Below are positions 8,325 to 15,969 of a stretch of DNA of 29,674 nucleotides, one piece after another. The stretch covers positions 1 through 29,674 of the forward strand of contig JBFXAM010000053.1 of the NCBI GenBank assembly GCA_050184295.1, written 5' to 3'. Position 1 is the first letter of the stretch; every line of letters begins with the position of its first letter. The notes beneath the pieces are model-generated. The model was not told the DNA's origin and searched no databases. It was given only the letters and a program-made list of their open reading frames with translations. The DNA comes from JBFXAM01 sp050184295 (GTDB taxonomy: Bacteria > Planctomycetota > Phycisphaerae > UBA1845 > Fen-1342). A program made the translations under genes and the position numbers.

Positions 8325-8346
8325 GCAACCGCGGCGGCGCGGTTGC
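8325..8346 (-). terminator. GC-rich hairpin downstream of the AhpD-like gene
   Basis: Perfect 9-bp arms GCAACCGCG (8325-8333) and CGCGGTTGC (8338-8346) around a 4-base loop, 23 bases past the stop of the AhpD-like gene. There is no T-run after it, so it may be a weak or Rho-assisted terminator or an mRNA 3'-end stabiliser. Confidence 0.4.
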
Positions 8347-8369
8347 GCCGGGCAATCGTGGGCGTCCGC

Positions 8370-8918
8370 TCAGTGCGACGCCGCGAGTTCGCGGGCGCGC
8401 GGAAAGTCGATCTCGGTCTGCGCAACGTTGTTGAAATAGTTCGTGAACAGGTTCAGCGCCACGGCGGCGACGATTTCTGCGATCTGCGCGTCGTTGTAAC
8501 CCGCCGCGCGCGTCGCGGACAGCTCCGCATCCGTTACTTCGCCGCGCCGCTCGGCGATCGCGAGAGCGAAGCGGAGGGCGGCCTCGACTTTCGGGTCGGC
8601 CGCACGGCCCTGCCGATTCGCGATCGTCTCGTCCTCGCCGAGCCCGGCCTTCTTGCCGAGCGCGGTGTGGGCCGCGGCGCAGTAGTCGCAGTGGTTGACG
8701 CCGGCGACCGCCAGCGCGATCTGTTCGCGCAGCTTGGGCGCGAGCGACGTCTCGGCGAGGGCGCCGCTGAAAGACAGATAGGCCTTCAGCACGGCGGGGG
8801 AGTTCGCCATCGTGCGGAACATGTTCGGCACGCCGCCGAGCTTGTGTTTGACCGCGTCGAACAATTCGCGCGCGGGGCCGGTGGCGGACTCGAGGCTGAC
8901 CGTCGGAAGGCGTGGCAT
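8370..8918 (-). CDS. AhpD-like / carboxymuconolactone decarboxylase-family protein
   Basis: A 182-residue protein with ATG at 8918 and AAGGAG seven bases upstream. The active-site motif is 'HCDYCAAAHTALGKKAGL', the CXXC...H signature of the AhpD-like core, in which the two cysteines carry out peroxide- or disulfide-linked redox chemistry. The N-terminal 'ARELFDAVKHKLGGVPNMFR' matches the 'peroxidase-related' subgroup of this superfamily. It is cytoplasmic and probably takes part in detoxification of peroxides, quinones or other electrophiles. It is the first gene of the minus-strand set, and its promoter carries the palindrome at 8990-9005. Family assignment is strong; substrate is unknown. 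Confidence 0.88.
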   Translation of the reverse strand: MPRLPTVSLESATGPARELFDAVKHKLGGVPNMFRTMANSPAVLKAYLSFSGALAETSLAPKLREQIALAVAGVNHCDYCAAAHTALGKKAGLGEDETIANRQGRAADPKVEAALRFALAIAERRGEVTDAELSATRAAGYNDAQIAEIVAAVALNLFTNYFNNVAQTEIDFPRARELAASH

Positions 8919-8985
8919 GAAGTACTCCTTGGTTTGGAATTCGATCGACGTTCTCGCAACGCGCCACGGACCGCTCCGCAGCACA

Positions 8986-9005
8986 AATATACAGACTGGT
9001 CTGTA
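8986..9005 (-). promoter_or_regulatory. Promoter -10 plus palindromic TetR-type operator
   Basis: TACAGAC (8990-8996), a 2-base TG centre, and GTCTGTA (8999-9005) form a perfect 7+7 inverted repeat, the size and symmetry of a TetR-family operator. On the minus strand TATATT (8986-8991) is a good -10 for the AhpD-like gene, with only a weak -35 (CAAAAC at 9009-9014) 17 bases upstream. The palindrome fills the -35/-10 spacer, where a bound repressor would block RNA polymerase. The TetR protein encoded at the end of the same set is the natural candidate. Confidence 0.65.
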
Positions 9006-9285
9006 CACGTTTTGGTTTCAAGTCGCGACAAAAAACCCTGAATCTGACCCCTGTAGCAGCGGGATTTGTTTATTATAGGATGTTCAGCCATCCAAATCAC
9101 CCGATGCAGCCCGTGAACGTAGAGATCGCGGATCTCAGCCGACCCCGCACGAACGACCAGGACGCGCCTACGCTGGCGCGGCGGGCGAATCCCCGGTATC
9201 CTGAACCCATATCCTGACCGAACTTGATTCAGGCGCCTCGCAACTTGTTCCGCGGAGAGACCCGAACTCGTTTGGACCGCTCATC
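9006..9285. other. Non-coding, AT-richer stretch with a possible mobile-element relic
   Basis: No gene is supported here. The minus strand has a perfect TATAAT (9072-9077) with GTGATT (9095-9100) 17 bases upstream, a possible distal promoter for the AhpD-like gene. The sequence ACCCTGAATCTGACCCC (9035-9051) resembles short dispersed sequences often found beside REP/RAYT-type elements (from memory, unverified). A small 6-bp palindrome, GAGATC-GCG-GATCTC, lies at 9122-9136. No strong promoter or ribosome-binding site could be assigned for the gene starting at 9286. Confidence 0.35.
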
Positions 9286-11010
9286 ATGAACCCCTCTCGT
9301 CGTGAAGTTCTCTACGGCGGGTTCGCAGCCGCCGCATGGGGCCTCGGTTTTCGCACCAGCTTCCCGGCTTCGTTTCTACGCCCGTGCGGTCCGAGCGGCG
9401 GACTCGCGCTCGATCAGTCGGCGCCCGTCGCGGACCTGCCGGACGCGCCGACTTCAGTTCTCATCGATGGACTGCCGTTCGGCGACTGGTTCACCGGCGA
9501 CGCGTTTCGCGCGCCCGGTGACTATCCGTTTCACAACGCGCCGCCTTGCTGTGCGTTTTCCGATCCTCCGGCGCCCACCGATGAGATCGACGTGGCCGTG
9601 ATCGGCGGCGGTCTGTCGGGGCTGGCATGCGGCTACCTGCTGCGGCATCGCGGACCGGTGGTGTTCGAGCTGCAATCGCGGTTCGGCGGGAATGCGCGCG
9701 GCGAGCGCTGGCGCGGCACGAGCTACCCGATCGGCAGCGCCTACGTGATCACGCCGGACCGCGGGACGTTTCTCTGGCGGCTGTATCACGAACTGGGGCT
9801 GCATCACGTTCGGCGCGAAGCCTTGCCGCCCGATCCGGTGGAGATCGGCGGCGTGGTTCGAGACGACTTCTGGAGCGGCGCCGGTCGCCCGCCGGCGGAG
9901 CAGGCCGCCTTTCAGCGTTACGCCGAGGTGGTGCGTTACATGGCGAACGAGCGCTACCCGGACATCCCGCTGCCCGCCGGCGACGAGGCGCAGTGGATCA
10001 TCGACCTCGACCGCAAGACGTTCCGCCAGGACATCGAAGAGCGCATGGGCGTGCCGATGCCGCCGCTGCTCGCGGCCGCAGTGCAGGCGTATTGCTACTC
10101 GTCGTTCGGCGTGGGCTTTGACGAGATCTCGGCGGCGGCAGGGTGGAACTTCCTGGCGGCGGAGGAGTTCGGGCGCTGGGTGTTTCCCGGCGGAAACGCG
10201 TACATCGTGCAGGCGCTCTGGGAGCGTGTCGGCCGGCTCGAGCGCGCCGTGCGGCCGGAGTGTCGGCCGTATCACCTGCGGGCGCAGTGCAGCGTCGTCG
10301 ATGTGCGGATGCGCGGCGCCAACCGTGTGCAGGTGACGTATGTCGACGCAAGCGGCGGGTTGCGGTCGTTGACGGCGCGCTACGCGATCATCGCGTGCCC
10401 GAAGCATGTCGCGCGGCACATCCTTCACGGCATCGAGCAGCTCGACGAGCGCAAGCTTCTCGCCATGGGCCAGACGTTCACCCGCCCCTACGTCGTCGCC
10501 AATGTGCTGCTCAACGCGCCCATTCAGCGCGATTTCTACGACATGTTCCTCGTCGGCGACGAGTCGTTTCCCATGACCGAGCCCGCGGTCGCCGCGAATT
10601 CACGCCCCACCGATCTGCTCCGCGGGGACTATGCCGAGCGCGGTGCGCAATCCCGCGGTGTGCTGTCGCTGTTCTGGCCGCTGCCTTTCGGTACGGCGCG
10701 CTTTACGCTGATCCGGGATGGATCGTGGACGGACTACGCGGAACGGCTGGCGCCGCGCGTGCGACAGGCGCTGGACCTGTTAAACGTGCCCACGAGCGCC
10801 GTGCGGCAGGTGCGAATGACGCGCTGGGGACACGCGTTGCCTTTCGCGCCGCCGGGGCTGATGGCGCAGGGCTTCTACGACGAGCTGCGCCGGCCGCTCG
10901 GCGACCGCATCTATTTTGTGAATCAGGACAACTGGCTGCTGCCGGCGGTGGAAAACAGCCTGCTCGACGCCGAATCGGTGTGTGACACGATCCGCACGCG
11001 ACTGCCGTGA
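9286..11010 (+). CDS. Tat-exported FAD-dependent oxidoreductase (amine-oxidase/phytoene-desaturase-like)
   Basis: A 574-residue protein starting at ATG 9286. The N-terminus 'NPSRREVLYGGFAAAAWGLG' is a twin-arginine signal, so the enzyme should be folded with its cofactor and exported. A Rossmann dinucleotide motif 'VAVIGGGLSGLACGYLL' (about residues 103-119) is followed by the acidic residue and 'RFGGNARGE' of the FAD ADP-binding region. The C-terminus has the second FAD motif ('RIYFVNQDNWLLPAVENSLL'), where flavin amine oxidases contact FAD. Substrate is unknown; the family includes protoporphyrinogen, carotenoid and polyamine oxidoreductases. A carbamoyltransferase and a GH3-family enzyme follow on the same strand, but 277 bases separate it from the next gene, so co-transcription is uncertain. 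The start codon lacks a strong ribosome-binding site. Confidence 0.8.
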   Translation: MNPSRREVLYGGFAAAAWGLGFRTSFPASFLRPCGPSGGLALDQSAPVADLPDAPTSVLIDGLPFGDWFTGDAFRAPGDYPFHNAPPCCAFSDPPAPTDEIDVAVIGGGLSGLACGYLLRHRGPVVFELQSRFGGNARGERWRGTSYPIGSAYVITPDRGTFLWRLYHELGLHHVRREALPPDPVEIGGVVRDDFWSGAGRPPAEQAAFQRYAEVVRYMANERYPDIPLPAGDEAQWIIDLDRKTFRQDIEERMGVPMPPLLAAAVQAYCYSSFGVGFDEISAAAGWNFLAAEEFGRWVFPGGNAYIVQALWERVGRLERAVRPECRPYHLRAQCSVVDVRMRGANRVQVTYVDASGGLRSLTARYAIIACPKHVARHILHGIEQLDERKLLAMGQTFTRPYVVANVLLNAPIQRDFYDMFLVGDESFPMTEPAVAANSRPTDLLRGDYAERGAQSRGVLSLFWPLPFGTARFTLIRDGSWTDYAERLAPRVRQALDLLNVPTSAVRQVRMTRWGHALPFAPPGLMAQGFYDELRRPLGDRIYFVNQDNWLLPAVENSLLDAESVCDTIRTRLP

Positions 11011-11287
11011 AGGGCGCCGCGCGGCGGAGAGCTCGGCACGGTCCGTTCGATGCTGCGCGGCGACTGGGGTGCGGGCGCGCGATCGCGCGGCTCCGCGCAC
11101 TCGAACGGGGGTTCCCGCGCGAGTCTGCACGACAAAGCGCCGGCCGCACGCGCGCACCACGCCGACGTCCGACCGCGGGACTCAAGTCCGGGTGATCGAC
11201 GCTCGGAATCGTTATCATTCGGGACTTGCGCAAGCGTCCGGCGACGCATCCCAGGCCGCGGCGCAGCTGACCACCGGGAGACGCGGC
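11011..11287 (+). promoter_or_regulatory. Intergenic leader before the carbamoyltransferase gene
   Basis: The frame is open through this region but the translation is arginine/serine-rich and unlike the family, so it is treated as non-coding. A -10-like TATCAT lies at 11213-11218 without a convincing -35. GGGAG at 11276-11280 is the ribosome-binding site for TTG 11288. No other element is recognised. Confidence 0.35.
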
Positions 11288-13018
11288 TTGGCGCTGAACA
11301 TCCTTGGCATCTCAGCCTTCGGCTACAACCCGGGCGCGGCGCTGTTGCGCGACGGCGACCTGGTCGCGTTCGCGGAAGAGGAGCGCTTCACGCGCATCAA
11401 GGCTTCCCACGGCGCGTTTCCGATCCGCAGCATCGAGTATTGCCTGCGCGCGGAACAGATCGATCTCGACGGCGTCGACGTGATCGCGATGGGCTGGGAC
11501 TGCGAAAAGTACCGCGCGCACATGGCCGCGTTTTTCGCCGAGGGGGCGAAGCGCTTCGGCGACAAAGGCGACGCGACGCGGGCGTGGGAGCGAAACTGCC
11601 TGAGCGTGTACGACCCGGATCGCGTCCGGGCGCGGATCGCGGAGGCGTTCGCGGCCCGCGGGTTTCGCCAGAAGCTGCCGGAGCTGCGTTTCGTCGATCA
11701 TCACTTGAGCCATGCGGCCAGTGCGTTTTTTCCGAGCGGGTTCGGGCAGGCCGCGGTCTTGACGATCGACGGCAGCGGCGAGGATCGGACAACGTGTATT
11801 TATCGCGGCGCCGGCGCGGACCTGACGCTCCTCGACCACTACCAGATTCCCGATTCGCTCGGCTGGTTCTACTCCAGCATCACACAATTCTGCGGTTTTC
11901 AGCACAACATGGACGAGGGCAAGCTGATGGGCCTGGCGCCCTACGGCAAGCCGGACGCGCGACTGTCGGACGTGATGGATCGCATCGTGAGACTCGACGC
12001 CGGCCGCTACGCGATCGACCCGATGTACACCTACTACGGCCCGCACTTCGCGGGCAGGGGTTTCGCCAGGAAGCTGGCCGACGCGCTCGGCGAGCCGCAC
12101 GAGCGCGGCAGGGGAGAGCACGGCGCGTTCTACCGCGACGTGGCGTGGGCGGCGCAGGACAAGCTTGAACAGGTCGGACTCGAACTCACCCGCCAGGCGA
12201 TGCAGAAGGCCGGCTCGCGCAACCTGTGCCTGGCCGGCGGCGTGGCGCTGAACTGCAAGATGAACGGCGCGATCAACCAGCGCGCGGGCGTCGACGAGTT
12301 CTTCGTTCAGCCCGTCAGCTCCGACGCGGGCACAGCGATCGGCGCTGCGTTGTGGACGCATCGTGAGCAGACCGGAGCGCGACCGGCATTCGTGCAGCAA
12401 CACCTGTATTACGGCCCGGAGTTCACCGACGACCAGATCGAGCGAGCGCTGCGCGCGTGCAAGCTGCCGGTCAACCGCCGCCCGGACATCGCCCGCGACG
12501 TAGCCGATCGCATCGCGGCGGGCAAGCTCTGCTGCTGGTTTCAGGGCCGCATGGAGGCTGGGCCGCGGGCGCTCGGGCACCGCTCGATCCTGGCGAACCC
12601 GGCCGACCCCGAGATGAAGGCGAAGCTCAACGCCGAGGTGAAGCACCGGGAGATGTGGCGTCCGTTCTGCCCCTCGCTGCTGGCGGAGCGGCGCGGCGAC
12701 TGGCTGATCGATTCGGATGACGCGCCCTACATGGTCGTCGCACAGCAGGCGCGGCCCGACCAGGCCCACCGCATCCCCTCCGTCGTCCACGTCGACGGCT
12801 CCGTCCGACCCCAGATGGTCCACGCTCATCTGGAGCCGCTGTTCCACCGGCTGATCGCCAACGTGGAGGCGCTCACCGGCGCCCCGATGGTCGTAAACAC
12901 CTCGTTCAACGTGATGGGCGAGCCGATCATCTGTACGCCGCAAGAGGCGGTGCGCTGTTTCTACTCCACCGGACTCGATGTGCTGGGAATCGGAAGTTTT
13001 CTGCTTGAAAAACCGTAG
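11288..13018 (+). CDS. NodU/CmcH-family O-carbamoyltransferase
   Basis: A 576-residue protein, the normal length for this family. TTG at 11288 has GGGAG seven bases upstream and begins directly with the family's first strand ('LNILGISAFGYNPGAALL'). The N-terminal Kae1/ASKHA-like domain shows the metal-binding 'VDHHLSHAASAF' (H138, H142), 'LTIDGSGED', 'LAGGVALNC' (about 315) and 'PVSSDAGTAIGAA' (about 342). The C-terminal YrdC-like domain shows 'GPRALGHRSILA' (about 425) and 'NTSFNVMGEPI'. The family makes carbamoyl-adenylate from carbamoyl phosphate and ATP and transfers the carbamoyl group to a hydroxyl, as in nodulation factors, cephamycin and tobramycin. The acceptor here is unknown. Its neighbours, an FAD oxidoreductase and a GH3-type enzyme, suggest modification of a small molecule or cell-surface glycan. 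Confidence 0.93.
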   Translation: MALNILGISAFGYNPGAALLRDGDLVAFAEEERFTRIKASHGAFPIRSIEYCLRAEQIDLDGVDVIAMGWDCEKYRAHMAAFFAEGAKRFGDKGDATRAWERNCLSVYDPDRVRARIAEAFAARGFRQKLPELRFVDHHLSHAASAFFPSGFGQAAVLTIDGSGEDRTTCIYRGAGADLTLLDHYQIPDSLGWFYSSITQFCGFQHNMDEGKLMGLAPYGKPDARLSDVMDRIVRLDAGRYAIDPMYTYYGPHFAGRGFARKLADALGEPHERGRGEHGAFYRDVAWAAQDKLEQVGLELTRQAMQKAGSRNLCLAGGVALNCKMNGAINQRAGVDEFFVQPVSSDAGTAIGAALWTHREQTGARPAFVQQHLYYGPEFTDDQIERALRACKLPVNRRPDIARDVADRIAAGKLCCWFQGRMEAGPRALGHRSILANPADPEMKAKLNAEVKHREMWRPFCPSLLAERRGDWLIDSDDAPYMVVAQQARPDQAHRIPSVVHVDGSVRPQMVHAHLEPLFHRLIANVEALTGAPMVVNTSFNVMGEPIICTPQEAVRCFYSTGLDVLGIGSFLLEKP

Positions 13019-13093
13019 CGCCGTGGGATGGCGCGGAGCGCGGCGGCACGCGCCGCATCGCCCACGCCGCCGCGCCGGGGGCACGCGAGAACG

Positions 13094-14746
13094 ATGTCGA
13101 CGATCCTCGAACGACTGACGGCGCAGCTGGCGTACTGGCATGCCCAGCGTGTCTATCGGCGTTTTCGGCACGCCCTGCGCGACCCGCGCGCGGCCCAGGA
13201 ACGCGCGCTCGGCCGCGCGCTTGCGGTCGTCCGCGACAGCGCGTTCGGCCGCGGGCTCGCGCTCGCGCGCGTGCGGAGCGTCGACGATTTTCGCCGCGCG
13301 GTTCCGTTGCAGCGCTACGACGATCTGCGCGCGGCGATCGAGCGCGTGTGCGACGGCGACATCGGGGCGCTGCTTTCGCCGGCGCAGCGCCCGCTCATGT
13401 TCGCCACGACGAGCGGCACGACCAGCGCCGCCAAGTACATCCCCGTGACACCCGCGTTCGTCGCCGACTACCGCAGCGGCTGGAACACGTTCGGGCTGAA
13501 AATGCTCTCGGACCACCGCGGCGCCATCCTGCGCAGCATCCTCCAGAGCACGGGACGGATGAATGAGAGCCGCACCGCAAGCGGCGTGCCGTGCGGGGCG
13601 ATCACGGGGCTCATGGCCCGCATGCAGAAGGGCATCGTGCGGCGCTATTACGTCGGCGGACCGGAACTCGCCGACCTCGTCGATCCGCGGGCGCGCTACT
13701 ACGCGCTCATGCGGCTCGGCGTGCTCCGCGACGTCGCGTTCGCCATCACCGCCAACCCCGCGACGCTGATTCAACTGGCACGCGTCGCGGACGAGGAATC
13801 CGAGCGGCTGATTCGCGATGTCCGCGACGGCACGCTCAGCTCCGATCTCATCGCCGAGCCGCGCGTGCGAGCGGCGCTGGCGCCCCGTTTGCGGCCGAAC
13901 GCGGCGCGGGCCGCCGAACTCGACGCGCTCCGGCGGCGCCACGGCGTGCTGCGCCCGCGCGACTATTGGCGCATCGAGTTTCTGGCGTGCTGGACCGGCG
14001 GCAGCCTGCGCCACTACTTGCCGCGACTGGCGGAGTGGTGGGGTGCGGCGCCCGTGCGCGACATCGGGCTGCTGGCGAGCGAGGGGCGCGTCACGATTCC
14101 CCTGGCGGACGGAACGCCCGCGGGCGTGCTCGACGTCGTGCACTCGTTTTTCGAATTCATCCCGGTGGAGCACGCGACCGCCGCGGCGCCGCCGACCCTC
14201 CTTCTCGACGAGCTTGAGCCGGGGCACGACTACGCCGTGGTGCTGTCGAACACGTCAGGGTTGCTTCGCTACCGACTGGACGACGTGGTGCACGTGCATC
14301 GCGGCGTCGAGCGCGTCCCGCAGGTCGAGTTTCTCTACCGGGCCGGCAGGGTGTCGTCGGTCGCGGGCGAGAAGCTGACGGAAAACCAGATCGTGGCGGC
14401 CATGAGCGCCGCGCAGGCGTCGCTGGGGCTCGCGGGCGTTGATTTCGTTGCGGCCCCCTGCTGGGGCGACCCACCCTTCTACCGCGTGAGCGTGTTCGGC
14501 ACGGTGCCCACGGCGCTCGCCGCGGCGCTCGATCAGGCTCTGCGGAGCGCGAACGGCGAGTACGATTCGCGTCGTAAGTCGATGCGCCTAGAGGCGTTAA
14601 CAGTTCGTTCCTGCCCGGTCGAAGCGCTCCAGGCAATCGACCAGCGACTTCTGGCAGAACGCCGCTCGTCGATCGAACAGTACAAGCGCCCCTGCCTGCT
14701 GACGCGCGTGGGTGCGGACGATGAGCTTCTCGCACCGCCGGCGTAA
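13094..14746 (+). CDS. GH3-family acyl-adenylating (amido synthetase-like) protein
   Basis: A 550-residue protein with the three adenylation motifs of the GH3 auxin-responsive promoter family: 'FATTSGTTSAAKYIPVT' (about 103-119, ATP-binding), 'IGLLASEGR' (matching YxSSEG) and 'YRLDDVVHVH' (matching YRxGD). ATG 13094 begins where bacterial GH3 proteins normally begin; an in-frame ATG at 13028 would add 22 arginine/alanine-rich residues and cannot be excluded, since neither start has a strong ribosome-binding site. Plant members join amino acids to carboxylic-acid hormones through acyl-adenylates; the bacterial role is largely unassigned. It lies 75 bases after the carbamoyltransferase on the same strand, likely one transcript. 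The acid and amine partners cannot be inferred. Confidence 0.9.
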   Translation: MSTILERLTAQLAYWHAQRVYRRFRHALRDPRAAQERALGRALAVVRDSAFGRGLALARVRSVDDFRRAVPLQRYDDLRAAIERVCDGDIGALLSPAQRPLMFATTSGTTSAAKYIPVTPAFVADYRSGWNTFGLKMLSDHRGAILRSILQSTGRMNESRTASGVPCGAITGLMARMQKGIVRRYYVGGPELADLVDPRARYYALMRLGVLRDVAFAITANPATLIQLARVADEESERLIRDVRDGTLSSDLIAEPRVRAALAPRLRPNAARAAELDALRRRHGVLRPRDYWRIEFLACWTGGSLRHYLPRLAEWWGAAPVRDIGLLASEGRVTIPLADGTPAGVLDVVHSFFEFIPVEHATAAAPPTLLLDELEPGHDYAVVLSNTSGLLRYRLDDVVHVHRGVERVPQVEFLYRAGRVSSVAGEKLTENQIVAAMSAAQASLGLAGVDFVAAPCWGDPPFYRVSVFGTVPTALAAALDQALRSANGEYDSRRKSMRLEALTVRSCPVEALQAIDQRLLAERRSSIEQYKRPCLLTRVGADDELLAPPA

Positions 14747-15084
14747 GCGGTTGTATCCTCGGATCGCCGGACCACTTCCCGCCCAACCCCATCAGGCTGC
14801 AGACTGAATTCTCAGTCGCGCGGACCAAAACCCGGAAAATTCGCGCGCTGCCAGCGATTGCTGCAAGCGGGTTCAAATTCCGATCTTATGGTTTTTCTGG
14901 TTTCTTCTTGTTAAAATGGATAAAGTCAGAAACCGGTAACGGAGTTAAAAATCTTAAAGCGGGAAAGTAAGGAAGAACGATAAACCACATGTTTCACCAG
15001 CACCGGCCGCGGCGGCGCGATCGCGAGACGCGGGCGGATAGCTTCCCCGGATCCCCGTCGAAACCCGCTAGGAGCGCGAAAGAG
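14747..15084 (+). promoter_or_regulatory. Leader and promoter region of the sigma-factor gene
   Basis: No gene is supported in these 338 bases. The stretch 14880-14990 is strikingly AT-rich for this genome. It contains a -10-like TAAAAT (14912-14917) with a weak TGGTTT (14889-14894) 17 bases upstream, and further TTAAA tracts. An ATG at 14989 is in frame with the sigma gene but its AAGGAAG (14969-14975) is too far upstream; GGAG (15071-15074) better serves ATG 15085. A long 5' leader or post-transcriptional control is possible. Confidence 0.4.
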
Positions 15085-15855
15085 ATGCCCACGACAGCGG
15101 CACCCAAGGACGTGCAAGCCCTCTGGCGCAAATTCCACCGCAGTCGCACCCCCGCCTCCCGCAACGCCATCGTCGAGCACTACATGCATATCGTGCAGAA
15201 ACTCGCCGAGATCATGGCGCGCCGCCTCTGGCCGCGCGTGTCCGCCGAAGAGCTGGCCAGCGCCGGCTTCGACGGACTGATCGCCGCCGTCAGCTCGTTT
15301 GATCCGAACCGCGGTGTGAAGTTCGAAACCTATTGCCGCCAGCGCATCGTGGGTGCGATTCGCGACTGGCAGCGCGAGATCGATCCGCTGGGGCGCTCGG
15401 GCCGCAACTTCGAGCGCACGCTGACCCAGATCGAGGAGCGCCTCGCGGCGCAGCGCGGCCGCCCGGCGACGTCGACCGAGCTCGCCAAGCACATGGGCGT
15501 TTCGCTCGGCAAGTTCGTCCGCATGAAGAAGACGGTGCTCGCGTCGCACTCCGTTCCGCTGGAAAGCAACGTCGACCGGTCCGACGACTCACGTGCCGCG
15601 GCCCTCGTGCCTGTCGATCCCGGGCCTGGGCCCGTCCACCATACGGAGCGCGAAATGATCCGCGACTATCTCACCCGCAGCCTCAAGGAACAGGACCGCC
15701 TCATCATCACGCTCTATTACTACGAACGATTGACGATGGCCGAGATTGGCGCCGTGCTTGGCGTCAGCGAATCGCGCGTCTGTCAGCGCCATGCCGAGAT
15801 CGTGGAGCAACTTCGCGAGCGTTTCGCCGATACGCCTTACGACCTGGTGGCCTGA
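15085..15855 (+). CDS. FliA/WhiG-type alternative sigma-70 factor
   Basis: A 256-residue protein, the usual size of the sigma-28 class. ATG 15085 has GGAG ten bases upstream; a start at 14989 would add a 32-residue basic tail. Region 2 runs from about 'RNAIVEHYMHIVQKLAEIMA' through 'DGLIAAVSSFDPNRGVKFET' to 'YCRQRIVGAIRDWQREID', which includes the core-binding and -10 recognition helices. Region 3 is around 'QRGRPATSTELAKHMGVSLG'. Region 4 has the helix-turn-helix 'LTMAEIGAVLGVSESRVCQR' for -35 recognition. It directs RNA polymerase to a dedicated promoter set. No flagellar, chemotaxis or anti-sigma gene is in the window, so its regulon is unknown. It converges on the metal-transport operon. 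Confidence 0.93.
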   Translation: MPTTAAPKDVQALWRKFHRSRTPASRNAIVEHYMHIVQKLAEIMARRLWPRVSAEELASAGFDGLIAAVSSFDPNRGVKFETYCRQRIVGAIRDWQREIDPLGRSGRNFERTLTQIEERLAAQRGRPATSTELAKHMGVSLGKFVRMKKTVLASHSVPLESNVDRSDDSRAAALVPVDPGPGPVHHTEREMIRDYLTRSLKEQDRLIITLYYYERLTMAEIGAVLGVSESRVCQRHAEIVEQLRERFADTPYDLVA

Positions 15856-15933
15856 ACCCAACCGGCGCGAGCGCGCGGCGCGCCAACGCCCGCCGCCGCC
15901 CGGAACGACTCCCCCGCTCTCGCCCCTTGAAGA

Positions 15934-15967
15934 CGACCCGGCGCTCCGTGGGCGGAACGCCGGGTCG
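15934..15967. terminator. Hairpin between convergent sigma-factor and permease genes
   Basis: Arms CGACCCGGCG (15934-15943) and CGCCGGGTCG (15958-15967) pair perfectly over 10 bp and continue, past one mismatch, with TCCG/CGGA around a TGGG loop. It starts three bases beyond the permease stop and 78 bases beyond the sigma-factor stop, so it can end transcription from both sides. It lacks a strong T-run. Confidence 0.65.
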
Positions 15968-15969
15968 CG

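Noticed and set aside
8164..9021. An N-terminal extension of the flavoprotein into the AhpD-like gene
   Set aside because: It only reads the AhpD-like gene in the wrong frame; ATG 8163 has AAGGAG six bases upstream.
10982..11287. An N-terminal extension of the carbamoyltransferase by 102 residues
   Set aside because: The extra sequence is Arg/Thr/Ser-rich, absent from the family, and overlaps the preceding gene. TTG 11288 has a ribosome-binding site and matches the family start.
11312..14227. A 971-codon open frame on the minus strand opposite the carbamoyltransferase and GH3 genes
   Set aside because: It spans the gap between two well-recognised genes and has no family motif; an antisense artefact.
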